This document shows positions 52,701 to 64,000 of a DNA stretch of 64,000 bases, piece by piece (position 1 is the first letter of the stretch; the number at the start of each line of letters is the position of its first letter). The notes beneath the pieces were generated by a model that saw only the letters and a program-made list of their open reading frames with translations, was not told the origin of the DNA and did not search any database. The stretch is from Taenia hydatigena. Its lineage: Eukaryota; Platyhelminthes; Cestoda; Cyclophyllidea; Taeniidae. A program made the position numbers and the translations under genes. Where the stretch lies: contig JADWOT020000001.1 of the NCBI GenBank assembly GCA_036345935.2, positions 36,871,679-36,935,678 of the forward strand, given 5' to 3'.

Positions 52701-53051
52701 AACCGTCCAATGTAAGTCATTGAAGGCATAGATGTCACTACTGACAGGTGGTTTTTAAGCCTTCTCCAAACTCTTAGACTTAGCTATTATCATTTGAGAG
52801 TGCAACTTCAACGGCTGTGAAACGCATCATCTACTTGACTTACTATCGTCCTTTACTTCTTCACTAACTTATAGAAAATTGATCGAGTGTCCTACTTGAC
52901 CACAACACCATCGCAATTCGAGATGTGGAGCCAACTGGAGATCTCGCCTTATGAAAATATTAGCACGGAGTCCACAGTCGGCAGTGCTCTCGAGAGTTGC
53001 GCCTTTAAACAAAAAGCTACCACCTCCACTGCACGTGGCGATTTCACTTGA
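46725..53051 (+). CDS. PIGA: PIG-A, GPI N-acetylglucosaminyltransferase catalytic subunit
   Basis: Transfers GlcNAc from UDP-GlcNAc to phosphatidylinositol on the cytosolic face of the ER, the first step of GPI-anchor synthesis, as part of the GPI-GnT complex. Exons: 46725-46783 (tentative), 47039-47204, 47669-47791, 48503-48794, 50636-50743, 50966-51072, 51146-51228, 51270-51459, 52200-52492, 52609-52711, 52875-53051. All phases agree, giving about 566 residues (human is 484). Family motifs: [18 protein letters not shown] near the N-terminus; [19 protein letters not shown]-type [35 protein letters not shown]; and the GT-B EX7E motif at E300/E308 in [23 protein letters not shown] (443-450) and a hydrophobic, probably membrane-spanning helix (about 482-503) follow. 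A Ser/basic-rich insert (about 377-440) accounts for much of the extra length. The first exon rests only on ATG, phase and a GTAAGT donor. Confidence 0.94.
51998..52035. repeat. Perfect 16-bp inverted repeat with 6-bp loop
   Basis: GTTTGTATTTCTACAG at 51998-52013 is followed by AAGGAT and then its exact reverse complement at 52020-52035. It lies in the 740-bp PIG-A intron 51460-52199. It could fold into a stem-loop in RNA or a DNA cruciform. Confidence 0.85.
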
Positions 53052-53117
53052 ACCTTCTATTAATAGCGTTGTTTGTCCCAAAAGACTGTTTTAAACTTCT
53101 CCTGTGACATCAATAAC

Positions 53118-53123
53118 ATTAAA
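53118..53123 (+). promoter_or_regulatory. Possible PIG-A polyadenylation signal (ATTAAA)
   Basis: The common variant ATTAAA occurs 67 nt after the PIG-A stop codon. No canonical AATAAA was seen nearer. Confidence 0.3.
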
Positions 53124-53640
53124 TTTTTCGTTGCTTATATGTGTATTTTTTTGCGCATTCCTCCCCTTTTGAGCACCTGCTTTTGGTGGCAAGAATTCTT
53201 CTCAATTTACTATACTTGGAAATGTTGGAAACCAAATTAGGGCTTAACCAGATGTCGACTGCGTAGTCAGAAGTGCTAAGGAGTGTCTAAGTAGTAGGCA
53301 CCAAGTAATTTGCTAGTCATCGTACCTGGCTATTGTAAGTCAGCGTTTGCGTTCTTGCGTGACTTTGGGTTCCGTGCCATTTCCAACCGAGCCAACATAA
53401 AGACCACCACTTCAACACGGATGTCCTCACTGGGAATCACTTCAATGCAATATATGCGTACATATATGACATGCATGATTAAATTTGTAACAGTTTTTTC
53501 GACTGCCGGTTTTGATTGCGGATTTGGGTGAGCATATTGCGCGTGCCGGATGGGCTACAAAAATCAGTAGGTTTTCTCCATAATTATTTGTTGGTTATTT
53601 CCTAATACCACATGTGTTTGTACATTTATAGATGTTCGTT

Positions 53641-53846
53641 TGTAGCGTCCCGAGGCTACCTGTAGTGCTATTGCATGGGGCAAGGGTATTCAGAAAGAGG
53701 ATCGAAAGTAGAGAAATAACAAATTCCCACAAAAGCTGGAACGGCCACCCCATTTTCCTGGGAAAGCAACTCAAGGGTGCATCTTTGAACCGGACGACCC
53801 TTTTACAGCCTCCCAAGCAGTGGCTGCACCCTTGCCTTCCGTTACA
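53641..53846 (-). mobile_element. LTR-like fragment (TGTAAC...GCTACA on minus)
   Basis: On the minus strand the segment starts TGTAACGG and ends AGCCTCGGGACGCTACA, the same terminal 16-17 bases as the mini-element LTR, but the middle differs. This fits a solo LTR of a related gypsy family. No target-site duplication was found, so the outer end is uncertain. Confidence 0.5.
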
Positions 53847-54439
53847 AGATTGACTCATTCGCAGCGACGAACACCATTTTCCTGGAATCGAATAAATATA
53901 TTTGTTCAGCATATAAAAGTACCGCAAATGTACAAATGAAGGACAAAAATAAATCCAAACTCACTTTTGACTTACAATGCTTTTCAATTTACTGTATTAA
54001 CCTCAATTCGCCGATTCTTCTGACATTCGTCCACCCACCAACTCTGATACGACCCACAGGAACGTATGCGGACAACAAAACAACCCTTTTACATCTAAGT
54101 CGAGAGTTGCAAAAGAAAACACCCGATATTTAAGAATTGTTTGCCCTTAATTAGTGGCAAAATCAGCGGATGGACTCGGAAGGAGCCCACTATAACGGTA
54201 TAAAACTTATATATCTTTCAATGTACCTTTGAAGCGAGAGGCGGGAATATAAATTAACCCTCTTAATTGACGGGAATGCCGATTTTCTTGACGCTGAGAG
54301 AAGCCGCCCCTCCAGTCCACATTTAGGCTGCATTGATCCCCTTTTATCTGAGGCAGTAGAGATGCCACAAAGCAATAATTCTTGTCGTGTTCATCTTTGC
54401 TGGGATCGGTCTCCAGGACAGCGCATCCACGTTATCATG

Positions 54440-55167
54440 CTTATTCCCATTTCTGCATTACGGAAATTCCCTGTACTAAAGTACAACTAAACAATCAATC
54501 TCCTTCATTGTTTTGAACCAGGTAAGCGCTTGATGCTCCCTTCTCACCATGATTTGCCTCGCTATCAATTAGCGTCTAGCCACTGTATGGATAGCGATCA
54601 GCTCACATTCTGTCGCACTTTTCCGTCCCTATTTTGTCGAGTCCGGCACTCACGTAAAAGATGGCATGCCTACGTATTTGATATAAAGGGTGGGACGCTG
54701 GCTTTGAGGTTTGGTAAGGCTCGGATCGGTGGCGAGCGGAGCGTTCACTTCAGTTCTTTAAGCGCTTTGCTGTGTTTGCTCTCTCACTTGAAATTCCCTT
54801 TCGTCTGCTTTTCGGTTAGTTAATCTAGCGAGCTGGCGATCTTAGTATGACCTCTAACAAAACGTCCGTAGTACTTGGTCGAATCCAGGACACTGCAAAT
54901 CTTGCCTGATTGTCTGGTGTTGGCTAGGTCCTCACTTGTTTTATACGGTGCTCGGTGACTAACATTCCATCTGACGAGATTGCCTGTCCCAGAAAGTTGA
55001 ATGCGAGTTCAAGGAAACAGCATTTTATGAATTCAGTGTTAATCGTGAGTCCTGCAGGCAGTCCAACGCTAATTTTAGATTGGCATTGTGCACTCGGGCA
55101 TCTCAACCAAGGATAGAATGCCATCGAGCTAGATCGCGCAGTAGTTCGGTAATAGGCCAATCAATGC
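54440..55167 (-). pseudogene. Decayed gypsy RT/RNase H abutting the right arm
   Basis: On the minus strand 55160-54924 encodes a reverse transcriptase palm/thumb segment (LTINTEFIKCCF, then FNFLGQAISSDG, matching the gypsy KCxF...FLGHxxSxxG block). 54900-54840 gives a degraded YYGRFVRG word. The stretch near 54500 matches 16700-16740 of the other minus-strand relic, in the RNase H region. It is cut at 55168 by the inverted-repeat boundary. Confidence 0.6.
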
Positions 55168-58100
55168 AGGTAATAAGGCTTCTGCTACGAATGTGACTGC
55201 AACGAGCAATTTACACCACTGTCGGACTATCAGTCTACCGATTCGGATGGTAAGATTATCGAAGAACTTAACCTTGACTGGCTTGTTTTTATACGTCGCA
55301 TTTGTTTTAACAGGTGCGTGGATGCTCTCCAGATCGGAGGTTGTTGGCACAGGTGATGGATGGACATTTCCTACTTGGGTCGCTTTCTTGTGTAGATCTT
55401 GAGCAAGCGTCTATAATATTGTTGCCACTGCTGCTAGTGGTTGTTTGACTATCTTCATTCAGCACTGGTGTGTAGTATATATCGGCAGCTCTGGTTTTGT
55501 GCTTATTGGCATCCATTCATGCGGTTAACTAAAATCTCCCATTCTCGAAGTAAATCCTTCCACTTGCTTTTGTTTTCTGTCTAAAAAATGACTAGTGCGT
55601 ATTCGTCTATTGCTTGCACTGCTTTCCTATCCTAACCGAGAGAGGTTGTATTCGGCGGTTTTAATGTGCATACATATGCTTTTTAAGAAGTATGATTAAG
55701 ACATATTGTTAAGGCGTTTATCTCACAGTATCCTAGAGCTGCTGCCACCACATTGAGCATATTGGATATTGGTAAATAGGGCACGGCAATCTACGCAGTA
55801 ACTGGGGTGAATATCTGCATTGAAGGACAAATCTTACATCCAAATAAGTTTTTGTCCCAAGTCAAAAGAGCAATAGGGGTACTCTTTTCATTAATTTGGG
55901 TTGATGCTATTTTTTCGCCAAGGTCCAGTAAGCAAGCTTACCGTGACATCTTATCATCTTTATGAAACACGTCATGCGGTCTGTACAACCCAGACAGGGG
56001 TTGCAGTTTGCTCTCACATTGCCACTACTACAACACGTTAGCGTCATACATGGCATGAATAGAGTGCACCTCAACTCCTTTTTGGTGCATGTGTTGATGA
56101 GCTTCAAATAAAGCGGGTCTATTGGGGAAATCTTGACTCACCTAAAGGTGATTCAGAGCATGTTGGACTCAGTGGATGAGGAGGGCTCCGAACATTTGTG
56201 CAGATGCCCATCAAATAGGTGAGTATCGGGGAGGCCTTATGAAAGTGTGTGACTAAAGGAGGAAAGAGAGGAGTCGTCAGGCGGTGGCTGTAGTTACATC
56301 CACAATAACTGCAGCATTCATTTCGCTCTCAAAACTCCGGCGCACGCTCACCGCAGAACAAAGCTTCAAAAATCGTGGAGAATGTTGGAGCCAATCATAA
56401 CCTCAAACAGTGTATAAAACTTCGTAGGAATTTTTTACACAGCGTGTAATTTGGTGGCACACGCGTTGTTCATCACGCCTTTGTTAGTGCGAATGCGAAA
56501 TCCCATTTGAATTTTACTGGGTTGGGAAAAGACATTTTAATGCGGATACGGACTGCGAATGTCAGTCACTACACTGAATTGAATCATAACATTTAAACAT
56601 GCGAGTGTTACTGAAGTTAATAAAGTAGAATGATTGGGGGCATAAATGCTTATAGGAAAAACGACGAGAGGAGGCGGCAAACCAGTCGCTTCAGATATTT
56701 GTGTGCCCATTGGGCCTATTCCTCAAATAATTATTTACACAGTTGTGCATGATTTTGAAGTGCAATTCCGTATAAAGCACCACTGTTCATTGAGCTAATA
56801 ACAGTGTTAAACCAAATGGTAGTAAATGTCTACATTTTCGTGACTAAATGAAAGGAGGGGACAATGTGAGAGGCGGTCTCGCGCATGCCACCCTTCCATT
56901 GGAGTCGCGTGAATTATGATACCCAGCAGATAGGTTAAACTGTCCGAATTCTGATTCAACAATTAAAAGGAGAATTTGAAGCAAACACAGAGTCAAACAA
57001 CTAGTTGCGGTCCATAAACCCTGTTTACCAATTAATTATTTTTAGGGCATGTTGTAGACAATGCACCAATCGCCGTTGGTTCGGTCGTCTAGTTCCCTGT
57101 ACTGAAGAGCTCCCAAATGACTAATGCATGTCACGGTCGTCAAATTTAATTCAATTAATTCCTGTTGCCATGACCAACGGTTAATCCCGGATTCTTTTTG
57201 CGCATACTATGGCACATCCAATGGTGACGCCGGACACTCCACTACCAGCTGATGCTCTTGCAGGCAAGCCAATCAAGCGACCACTCATCGCGTTTCTGAA
57301 TACATCACCCACAGCTTGTCGATTAACCCCTTGCCAAGCGACTGAAAAACATTTAGATAAATGGAATGCACTTCTAACCATTGCATTGTAGCCAATGAAA
57401 GAGTTTGCAATTATTGTAATCACTGCATTGCGAACATTGCAACACGCACAGATCGGGGTGTCTACTGGCAGCCAGAGCGTTCGTGCCGCAACTACTTCCT
57501 TACCGCCTTTTACTGAGAACACAAATCAGTGCTGAGAAGTAACTGGTTGGTCAGATTTTATGGAATACCTTCGACGCTCGTTTGCCGCAACCCTTCCTTT
57601 CACCTCACTTCCCCTGTTCACCGGCCCATATCAAATGCCCCAATCTATAAAGTGTATCAGCTTTCACAAAGAACACTTCCTCTCAATTAATCACCTGACG
57701 CAATTGACTGCATAGTGAATGGGTCTCAAATACATCCTCACCTTCTCATCATCCAGTGCCAACTGCTCAAAGAACTTGCCGCATCTACTACCTACTACTT
57801 CCCTCTTATTAGTTAAAACCAGTTAATAATATTTCTTTTTACTTATCATTCTTCAAGCCTCGCATTGCCATTTGTGCATAATTAAATTTAAAGCGCACTA
57901 GGTGTTCGGGCACAGCAGCCAAATAGTCGCCATAAGGCATCAGACGGCTCATTTGACCCAGGGGGAACTGTGAGCTTGCCCGCGCCGACTTTGTCTTAGC
58001 TTTGGCCGCGATTTGTATCCTTTGCCTCTACTCACTTTCCTCTCACCGTCGACACATGAAACAAGCAACCGATTGAAGCGTGATACCTCACGTGACACAC

Positions 58101-61100
58101 TACCTCCCTGCTGTACCTACCGTTTGTCAAACTAGGACACTTCTTATTGGCTGGACAGCACCACTGGCTTGCCATCGCCAATGCCACCTGCCATTGGCTC
58201 TTCCATTCATCCTGCTGTGTCGGACCGACAACTGCATCTGACCTAGCCGGATCTCACGTAATGAAAGTCATAGGAGTATTCTTCTTTGAGCGGTGTTACA
58301 AAGCATCAATGTATTAGCTATGGCGACTGTGGTGGTCGTAATGTTTTGGTCATATGATGGCGTCAGAGAAGTGGTGTTGTGACATATTTTGGCTCTTCTA
58401 GTCGGTTGTTGGCAGTAATGGTTGGTTAATCCTCCTTGGTTGAATTGAGATGGGATACACGGTTTCCAGCCATTTCTGTTTGTCTGTCATTGAGAAGGGC
58501 ATGCTGATGAGCACTTGCTTGGGATGGCGCAAACTTGAAAGCCAGCTAACCAAAAATTAACTACTTTTCGTATCACAGATCGCCATATTCCTTCGCCTAG
58601 AAACCTGAACGTCCAAATGGACTATGGCATGGAGAAGGGTGGTGTAGAGCAGGCCAGCGTGGAGTGACAAGGGTCGCCATAGCGCGACGTAACCTAACCT
58701 CACGTTGAGTAGCGCAAGAATGGCAGAGCGAAGTGAGAGAGCCTGCTTTTGACGCTTATTAGGCCTTCATCCTCTTCAACCAGGAGAGAAGGTGGTATGC
58801 GTCTGGTCTGTTGCCGAACGGGTTTGTCCTCGCCGGTGTCTACCTTATGCTTGCCGACATTTGTCTGTGCCATTTTCGTACCCTACCGCGAGAGCATATT
58901 TGCGTGATTAATCAGCAATGCACAAAGTTCTTTTCACTCGAAAGGAGAAGTAACGACCTTGGTCCCCTCTTCTCCTACTCTCTTAGCATGTCTCGAATAC
59001 TTGAGCATTTCTTAAAAAAATTAAAGAACCTGCCGTTTACTTGCGCTCAATTTCCCAAAATACGGATAGCATCGCGTTGCTAAGGCAATGGATAATTAAA
59101 GGTCGACGGAGTCGGGACGATGATGAGTGTTGTTTTTTAGGTAATGTGATATATTCTAACACTACCAAAGAAAACGCCTATGCATTGGTTAAGCTTAAAC
59201 AATGACTCCCACGTCCCCTACCCTGCGCCGTATCTCTAAAATGCCTCGCGCCTCGCCTTTATAACAGCATGCCTGCTTAAATTGTGACGCACGGCCGGTA
59301 CAATTAATAGTGACGAAGTTTGTGGTGAAATTAGTGCAAATAAAATGAGACCAATTTGCTCGACATAATTAGTGAATCCATTAGGAAAACGGTTCTGCTT
59401 CTGCTCATGGAATAGTCGCTTCTCATGAAGCAGCGCTACTTTAAACCAACTAGCTCTTCGAGGTTAACTTCCTTCTTCAAAATGCTCTAATCGGTTTCGC
59501 CTCTTCCTACAGCCGCCGATTTGTCCGCATTAAATGTCTACATTGGATGATGACTTCTCCAATATGCTTGCGGCTGACCGAGAAAAAACTCACAAACCTT
59601 ATGACAAAATTTAAGCGCACCACTTTTATGCTCTGATTCTATCCTGCTTCAGGGGTAGCAAACATTAGTGTGCTGGCTTCAAATCGACTTTAATTGTTTG
59701 TCAAAACATTTTACCTTACAGCCACTCATTGGCTTTAAATTTGGCCTCATAGCACGGGTTAGAACTCCTGTGTGGAAAATTGCATTAGATTTGACTATAG
59801 AAAGTTTTTTGTTGCAAATCTTCGAAGACAAGTTGGCTTAGTTATAAGTCTTTCCATGGCATAATTAAACAGCAAATTTTGATAATGCTCATCACGAAGT
59901 AGCAACGAGAAGATACACTTTCCCTAGCAGATAATGGATGCTTGACACAGAAGCATACGGCATGGCCATTTTTTGTGCAGCCTGCTGCGTGCTGTTTACC
60001 ATTCATCTCGTCAATTTCTGGAGGAAGTTGGTCACTCAAACGTAGCTTGGGACCACGAACGATTGTTCCAGAAATAGTTTTTTGTAATTATTAGCATTAC
60101 TCTACCAGAGTGTTTCTTAGTCTGCATTTTAAACTTAAAGGACAACAATAAGCAACAATTTTGCTAGAGGATGATAGTTGCATAGTGATGTGAACATACT
60201 GTTTTGGCGGTTCATTTGCACACCAACTACTCCAAGGCTTACATTGCGGAGCTTGTGGCATAGGATTGACATATTTATAACAAGGAGTTGATAGGGAAGC
60301 AAAACTATGCGCACATCATTGCTATCGATTGTATACACGCCATTTTGGATGAAAAGTATGCCTAAGAAAAGGAAGGAACAAGTCAAGACGTGTGAAATCT
60401 ACTTAAAGGTTTGTATGCTTTATGCAAGGTTAATGCGAAGCTACGGCTTTTGCTAAATCCCCCATCGCTTAGCCCTTCAAAGACCCCCTGTCGATGTCAG
60501 TTAGGTCTGGTTTGGTTGACTCTTTCTGCTTTTAGAAGGTAATGTTAGATCAAGGAACCAAAGTCAAGGTAGCTTTGCCAGGCGAATGCAATTGCCTCAT
60601 CAGTTACTTGCACTTAACCTTAGTAGGCGATGATGGTGAAAAACTATAAATAAGTAAGCAAGAGTGGAAGGTTGCAGAAAGTTAGATGCTTGGCTAAGGG
60701 AAAGGTAAATGCAAGAAGACAGGTACGGAACAGCGTTCCTAAGATCACAGACAACTCCGGTCAGTGCATCGCTATACTCATTGCAGCAAAATACTAAAGG
60801 AAAACATATTTGCCTAAGTTGCACATTCAGCTGAGCAGCATTTTCATTGACCACTCTCGCCTCTTTCCCGCCAAATTGGCGGCATGACGGCTTGTCCAGT
60901 CTGTGATCGTTGGGCCCATCTCCACGGTAATAAAATCAGTAACAATGAAATTCCATCTACAGTGGTATTTCTAACTACCACTTCAAAATACAGCCACTTC
61001 AAGACTCGCAATGCCGAAAGACTTATAAGACTTGCATGGTTACCACTTCTTTAAGTAGACTTTTAGAATAGGAAATAAATGCATTTGTATATATCGGCGG

Positions 61101-64000
61101 CTATGCTTAATTGTTAATGTTATCTTGTTTTGACATCAGAAAGGTGGTAGATAGCCGTGGTTGAAGTTATTTACAGTAGCCGAGACAAGAACTTTGGAGG
61201 AATCCAAAGAACAGCATAAACTACTCGTTGTGACGGTTCCCTGAAAGGAGGAGAGGTACACTGAATTTCGCCAATCCGTAAAGACTTCTTTGTAAATTAA
61301 GTAAATATATGGTACAGTTGATGGTATCCGGTAAGACACTGGGAACTTTAGCGCTCGCAAGTTAATATACAGCTGTGCAGATATTGCGCTTGATAAGGTG
61401 GAATAATTTAGCCAAGTGTGACGCGGAGGGTCGCCGACAGGGTTCACTGCTGATCAGTTGCAGGCATAAATGCTCCCAACGAATCGAGTTCCCCATGACG
61501 ATGCTTCCCAACATGTAAAAAGGGGAGGTGCCTTCATCAATTAAATGGTTTTTCTGGAAATGTGATCATGAATGGATCCTCGACAAGTGTTTTTTACAAT
61601 TTGTCTCAATCTTCGTGTTAGCGTCTCCCGGATCAAAACCCTCATACTGCAAACACAAACCTGTTTGACATAACAGATGTAGAATTCCTCTTTTTCACTT
61701 CAAGTTGAAAGATAGAACAGGGTGCGCTTCCAATTATTTCGGTGCGAATGGTGGGTACAGTGCAATTGCTTGCAATCAACTGTAATTTTCAACAGTGCTT
61801 TTACACTAAGTATCATGAAATCTTACTTTCAACGACAATGTTTCCCATCTTGATGTGTTATTTCGATTAAGGGATGAGGTAAGCCACTGATGGCGCATTC
61901 CGCTAGTAGCTAGAGATTCGTCCAGCAATCTTCCTCGTCTCTGGCTCCTTGTCGATCAACGATTTGGGCCGAGGTAGGACAGTGCTTATTCAACTCGGTG
62001 TTTAAGCCTACCTGGACTCTACTAAGGTCAAAAATAGGCTCTGGAGAGCCTATGTAGAATTCGGAGTGTTTACTAGCGTTTGAAGAAAAGCCGTAGGTAA
62101 ATCCGGCGTCTTAAGCCCCCTTAAGAAGTCCATGGAAATTTGCCGACTCTGTCAATGGCGCAGCAGTATCGGATTTATCTACTTCATCTATGCTTGTATT
62201 CTCATAAAATGGATAGATTGATTTGAAGAGGACGTTCTTTTGCAGCATTTGTAGTCTTATAAGTGAGGTACAGTGGTTAGAGTTATGCCATGGCGCAGGG
62301 TGAAAGTACGCAAAACAGAATCGTTCGTGTAGGTAAATACCCTGTTAACCATACCACTACAATACAGTATGAGAAAACTGGTTCTGCTACTCTGCGACAA
62401 AATTTTAATATTTTTAATTGAGTTACACATCTGTCCGCGGTAATTGCTGTAACCCTGCAGTTTCCATTCATTAATTTAGTGCATCGATGCTCATTCTGAT
62501 TATCCCCTTTAGCAGTCCATAAACCATTCCACCTATCCACCACGGAGCTATAGTAAGGGTTGGAATCTCGTATATTCCTCAAGGTGGACCTGAAGGGCAA
62601 TATCTCATTCCCGGCTATCTTAAGCAGGTTTTGATTAGTCACTTTCAAAAATGAAGTAATATTTGAAAATGTTTGACAAGTATTCTGTTGTCATTGGATT
62701 GCCAACTTCGATTCTACAAAAGTGCATTGAGGAAAATGCTAACCTAATGGTTTGATGATAAACTGATCGCGCAACAAGTGATGGTAGAGAAGGAAGTGAT
62801 GAAGTTGATCATTCGTGGGTTCTCTTTTAATGCACAAGGGAAGATGGTGCTGTAGGAGTATTGCATGGCAGCTACGCTCTATTTGGTAAGATAGATTGAT
62901 GAATGCAGTAGGAACGATAATGCTACGACGACAGTGATTTCATCGACTCAAACGTGAGTAAAGTAATGAGTAATCTGCGATTAAGATTGAATGTACATAT
63001 GTTCCCTTTCATCGGTTTGGCATGGATGCAATTTGGGTCGGACTAAATAGTGCCACAGATCTGGTGCGAGGTGAGGAACCGTGGGGTGTTGATAAGCATT
63101 TGAGCGCTTCATTTCGGTAGTGCAGATGTTAATGCAATAGAAACAACCAAACACCTGGAAGCTGATTGGTCGAATGACCTTCTTTCAGGGCTGGCAACGA
63201 ATGCGTTAACCGCATCACTCAGGTCACTGCCATTGTCTTTGCGGGTCACTGGCCTCAAACGGAAAGTACTTCCGTGATCGACCATGTTTCCAACGCCGCC
63301 CTTGTTAATAGCGATAGACGATTGCCGAAGGTCATTTTTTGTTGTGCCGACTAAGACTGGGGCATTTGAGCTGATTTGCACGAATCACCGGGCAAAGTCT
63401 GGTGATGACCTCAGCCTCATGATAGTTTTTAGTCGCTGGTAGCTTCAAAAGGGAGAGGGTGATCGTCACTCAACAGGACTGGATTGGAAGAATGACTTCT
63501 TTGCAATTAAATTAACAAGGAATTGGAAATACTTGAAGGAATTTAATCAGACTCAGTCTTCAGTCGGTGCTCAAGGCCAGATGCAAAGTCGGATTTGTAA
63601 CAAGTACATTGGCAAGGGTTCGGTGAAAAAGTGCAGCGATTATAAGTTCCTTAGGAAAGCACTTGATTAGTAACTGTAAATATAATAATTTTATGCATTC
63701 ACCACCAGCTGGTGCAAATGCTTTAATTTTAATTACGATGATGGGAGGGCGTGAGTTGTGTCTAAAAAAGGCTTACAAGTAATCAAGAAAGAAATGTTAA
63801 GATAGAGTTTGGAAAACAATGCACAAAGAATGAATGAGACAATGCTTATTAATGTTCCTCTCTTCAATTTATTTGGAAAACGAAGGGAGGCCACGTAGTG
63901 CTACACTAGTATGCGATTCATCCAAGCTTCATATAAATTTGAATTGCCCAATAACATAATGAAATAGCATACGAACGCATTATTGTTTGACTAAGAGAGC
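55168..64000 (-). repeat. Right arm of large inverted repeat (continues past window)
   Basis: Reverse complement of 21872-30684, 8,833 bp within the window. The 20-bp length excess is accounted for by one insertion at about 61608-61627, flanked by a GTCTC repeat, which is absent from the left arm at about 24248. The inner boundary at 55168 abuts a decayed gypsy reverse transcriptase on the minus strand. Confidence 0.95.

Noticed and set aside
1..64000. CRISPR arrays, operons, tRNA, rRNA or spliced-leader RNA genes
   Set aside because: The sequence is clearly eukaryotic, no regularly spaced repeats were found, and no RNA gene could be recognised by eye; a covariance-model scan would be needed to exclude small RNA genes.

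Overview
Draft eukaryotic sequence, almost certainly from a cestode flatworm (a cyclophyllidean tapeworm such as a taeniid is the best guess). The reasons are multi-exon metazoan genes with GT-AG introns as short as 31-41 bp, degraded Ty3/gypsy retroelements, and a miniature LTR element resembling the TRIM elements described from taeniid tapeworms. There is no sign of bacterial organisation. The species cannot be fixed from the sequence alone.

Two genes can be reconstructed almost completely. On the minus strand, 12681 to 5329, lies a 14-exon PARP1-type poly(ADP-ribose) polymerase. It encodes about 982 residues with two N-terminal zinc fingers, a PADR1/third zinc domain, BRCT, WGR, helical and catalytic domains, and an intact H-Y-E triad. 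On the plus strand, about 46725 to 53051, lies an 11-exon PIG-A orthologue, the catalytic subunit that starts GPI-anchor synthesis. All exon phases agree in both models. The genes have no evident functional link: one acts in nuclear DNA-damage signalling, the other at the ER membrane.

Layout: 1-5260 holds no recognised gene. 5261-12681 is PARP, with a 100-N gap and a 246-bp duplicated flank inside one intron. 13053-17543 is a retroelement cluster: a complete 860-bp LTR mini-element with target-site duplication, a solo LTR, older LTR pieces, and a decayed gypsy pol on the minus strand. 17544-21871 is unassigned. 21872-30684 is the left arm of a large, nearly identical inverted repeat. The 24.5-kb spacer 30685-55167 carries gypsy remnants (31.9-32.5 kb, 39.6-40.8 kb, 54.4-55.2 kb), a P-loop NTPase relic near 45.3 kb, PIG-A and an LTR-like fragment at 53.6 kb. 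55168-64000 is the right arm and runs off the window.

The most notable structures are the more than 8.8-kb inverted duplication around PIG-A, the LTR mini-element with its apparent larger relative nearby, the missing zinc ligand in the third PARP zinc domain, and the two tiny introns in PARP. I found no convincing wholly new multi-gene system.
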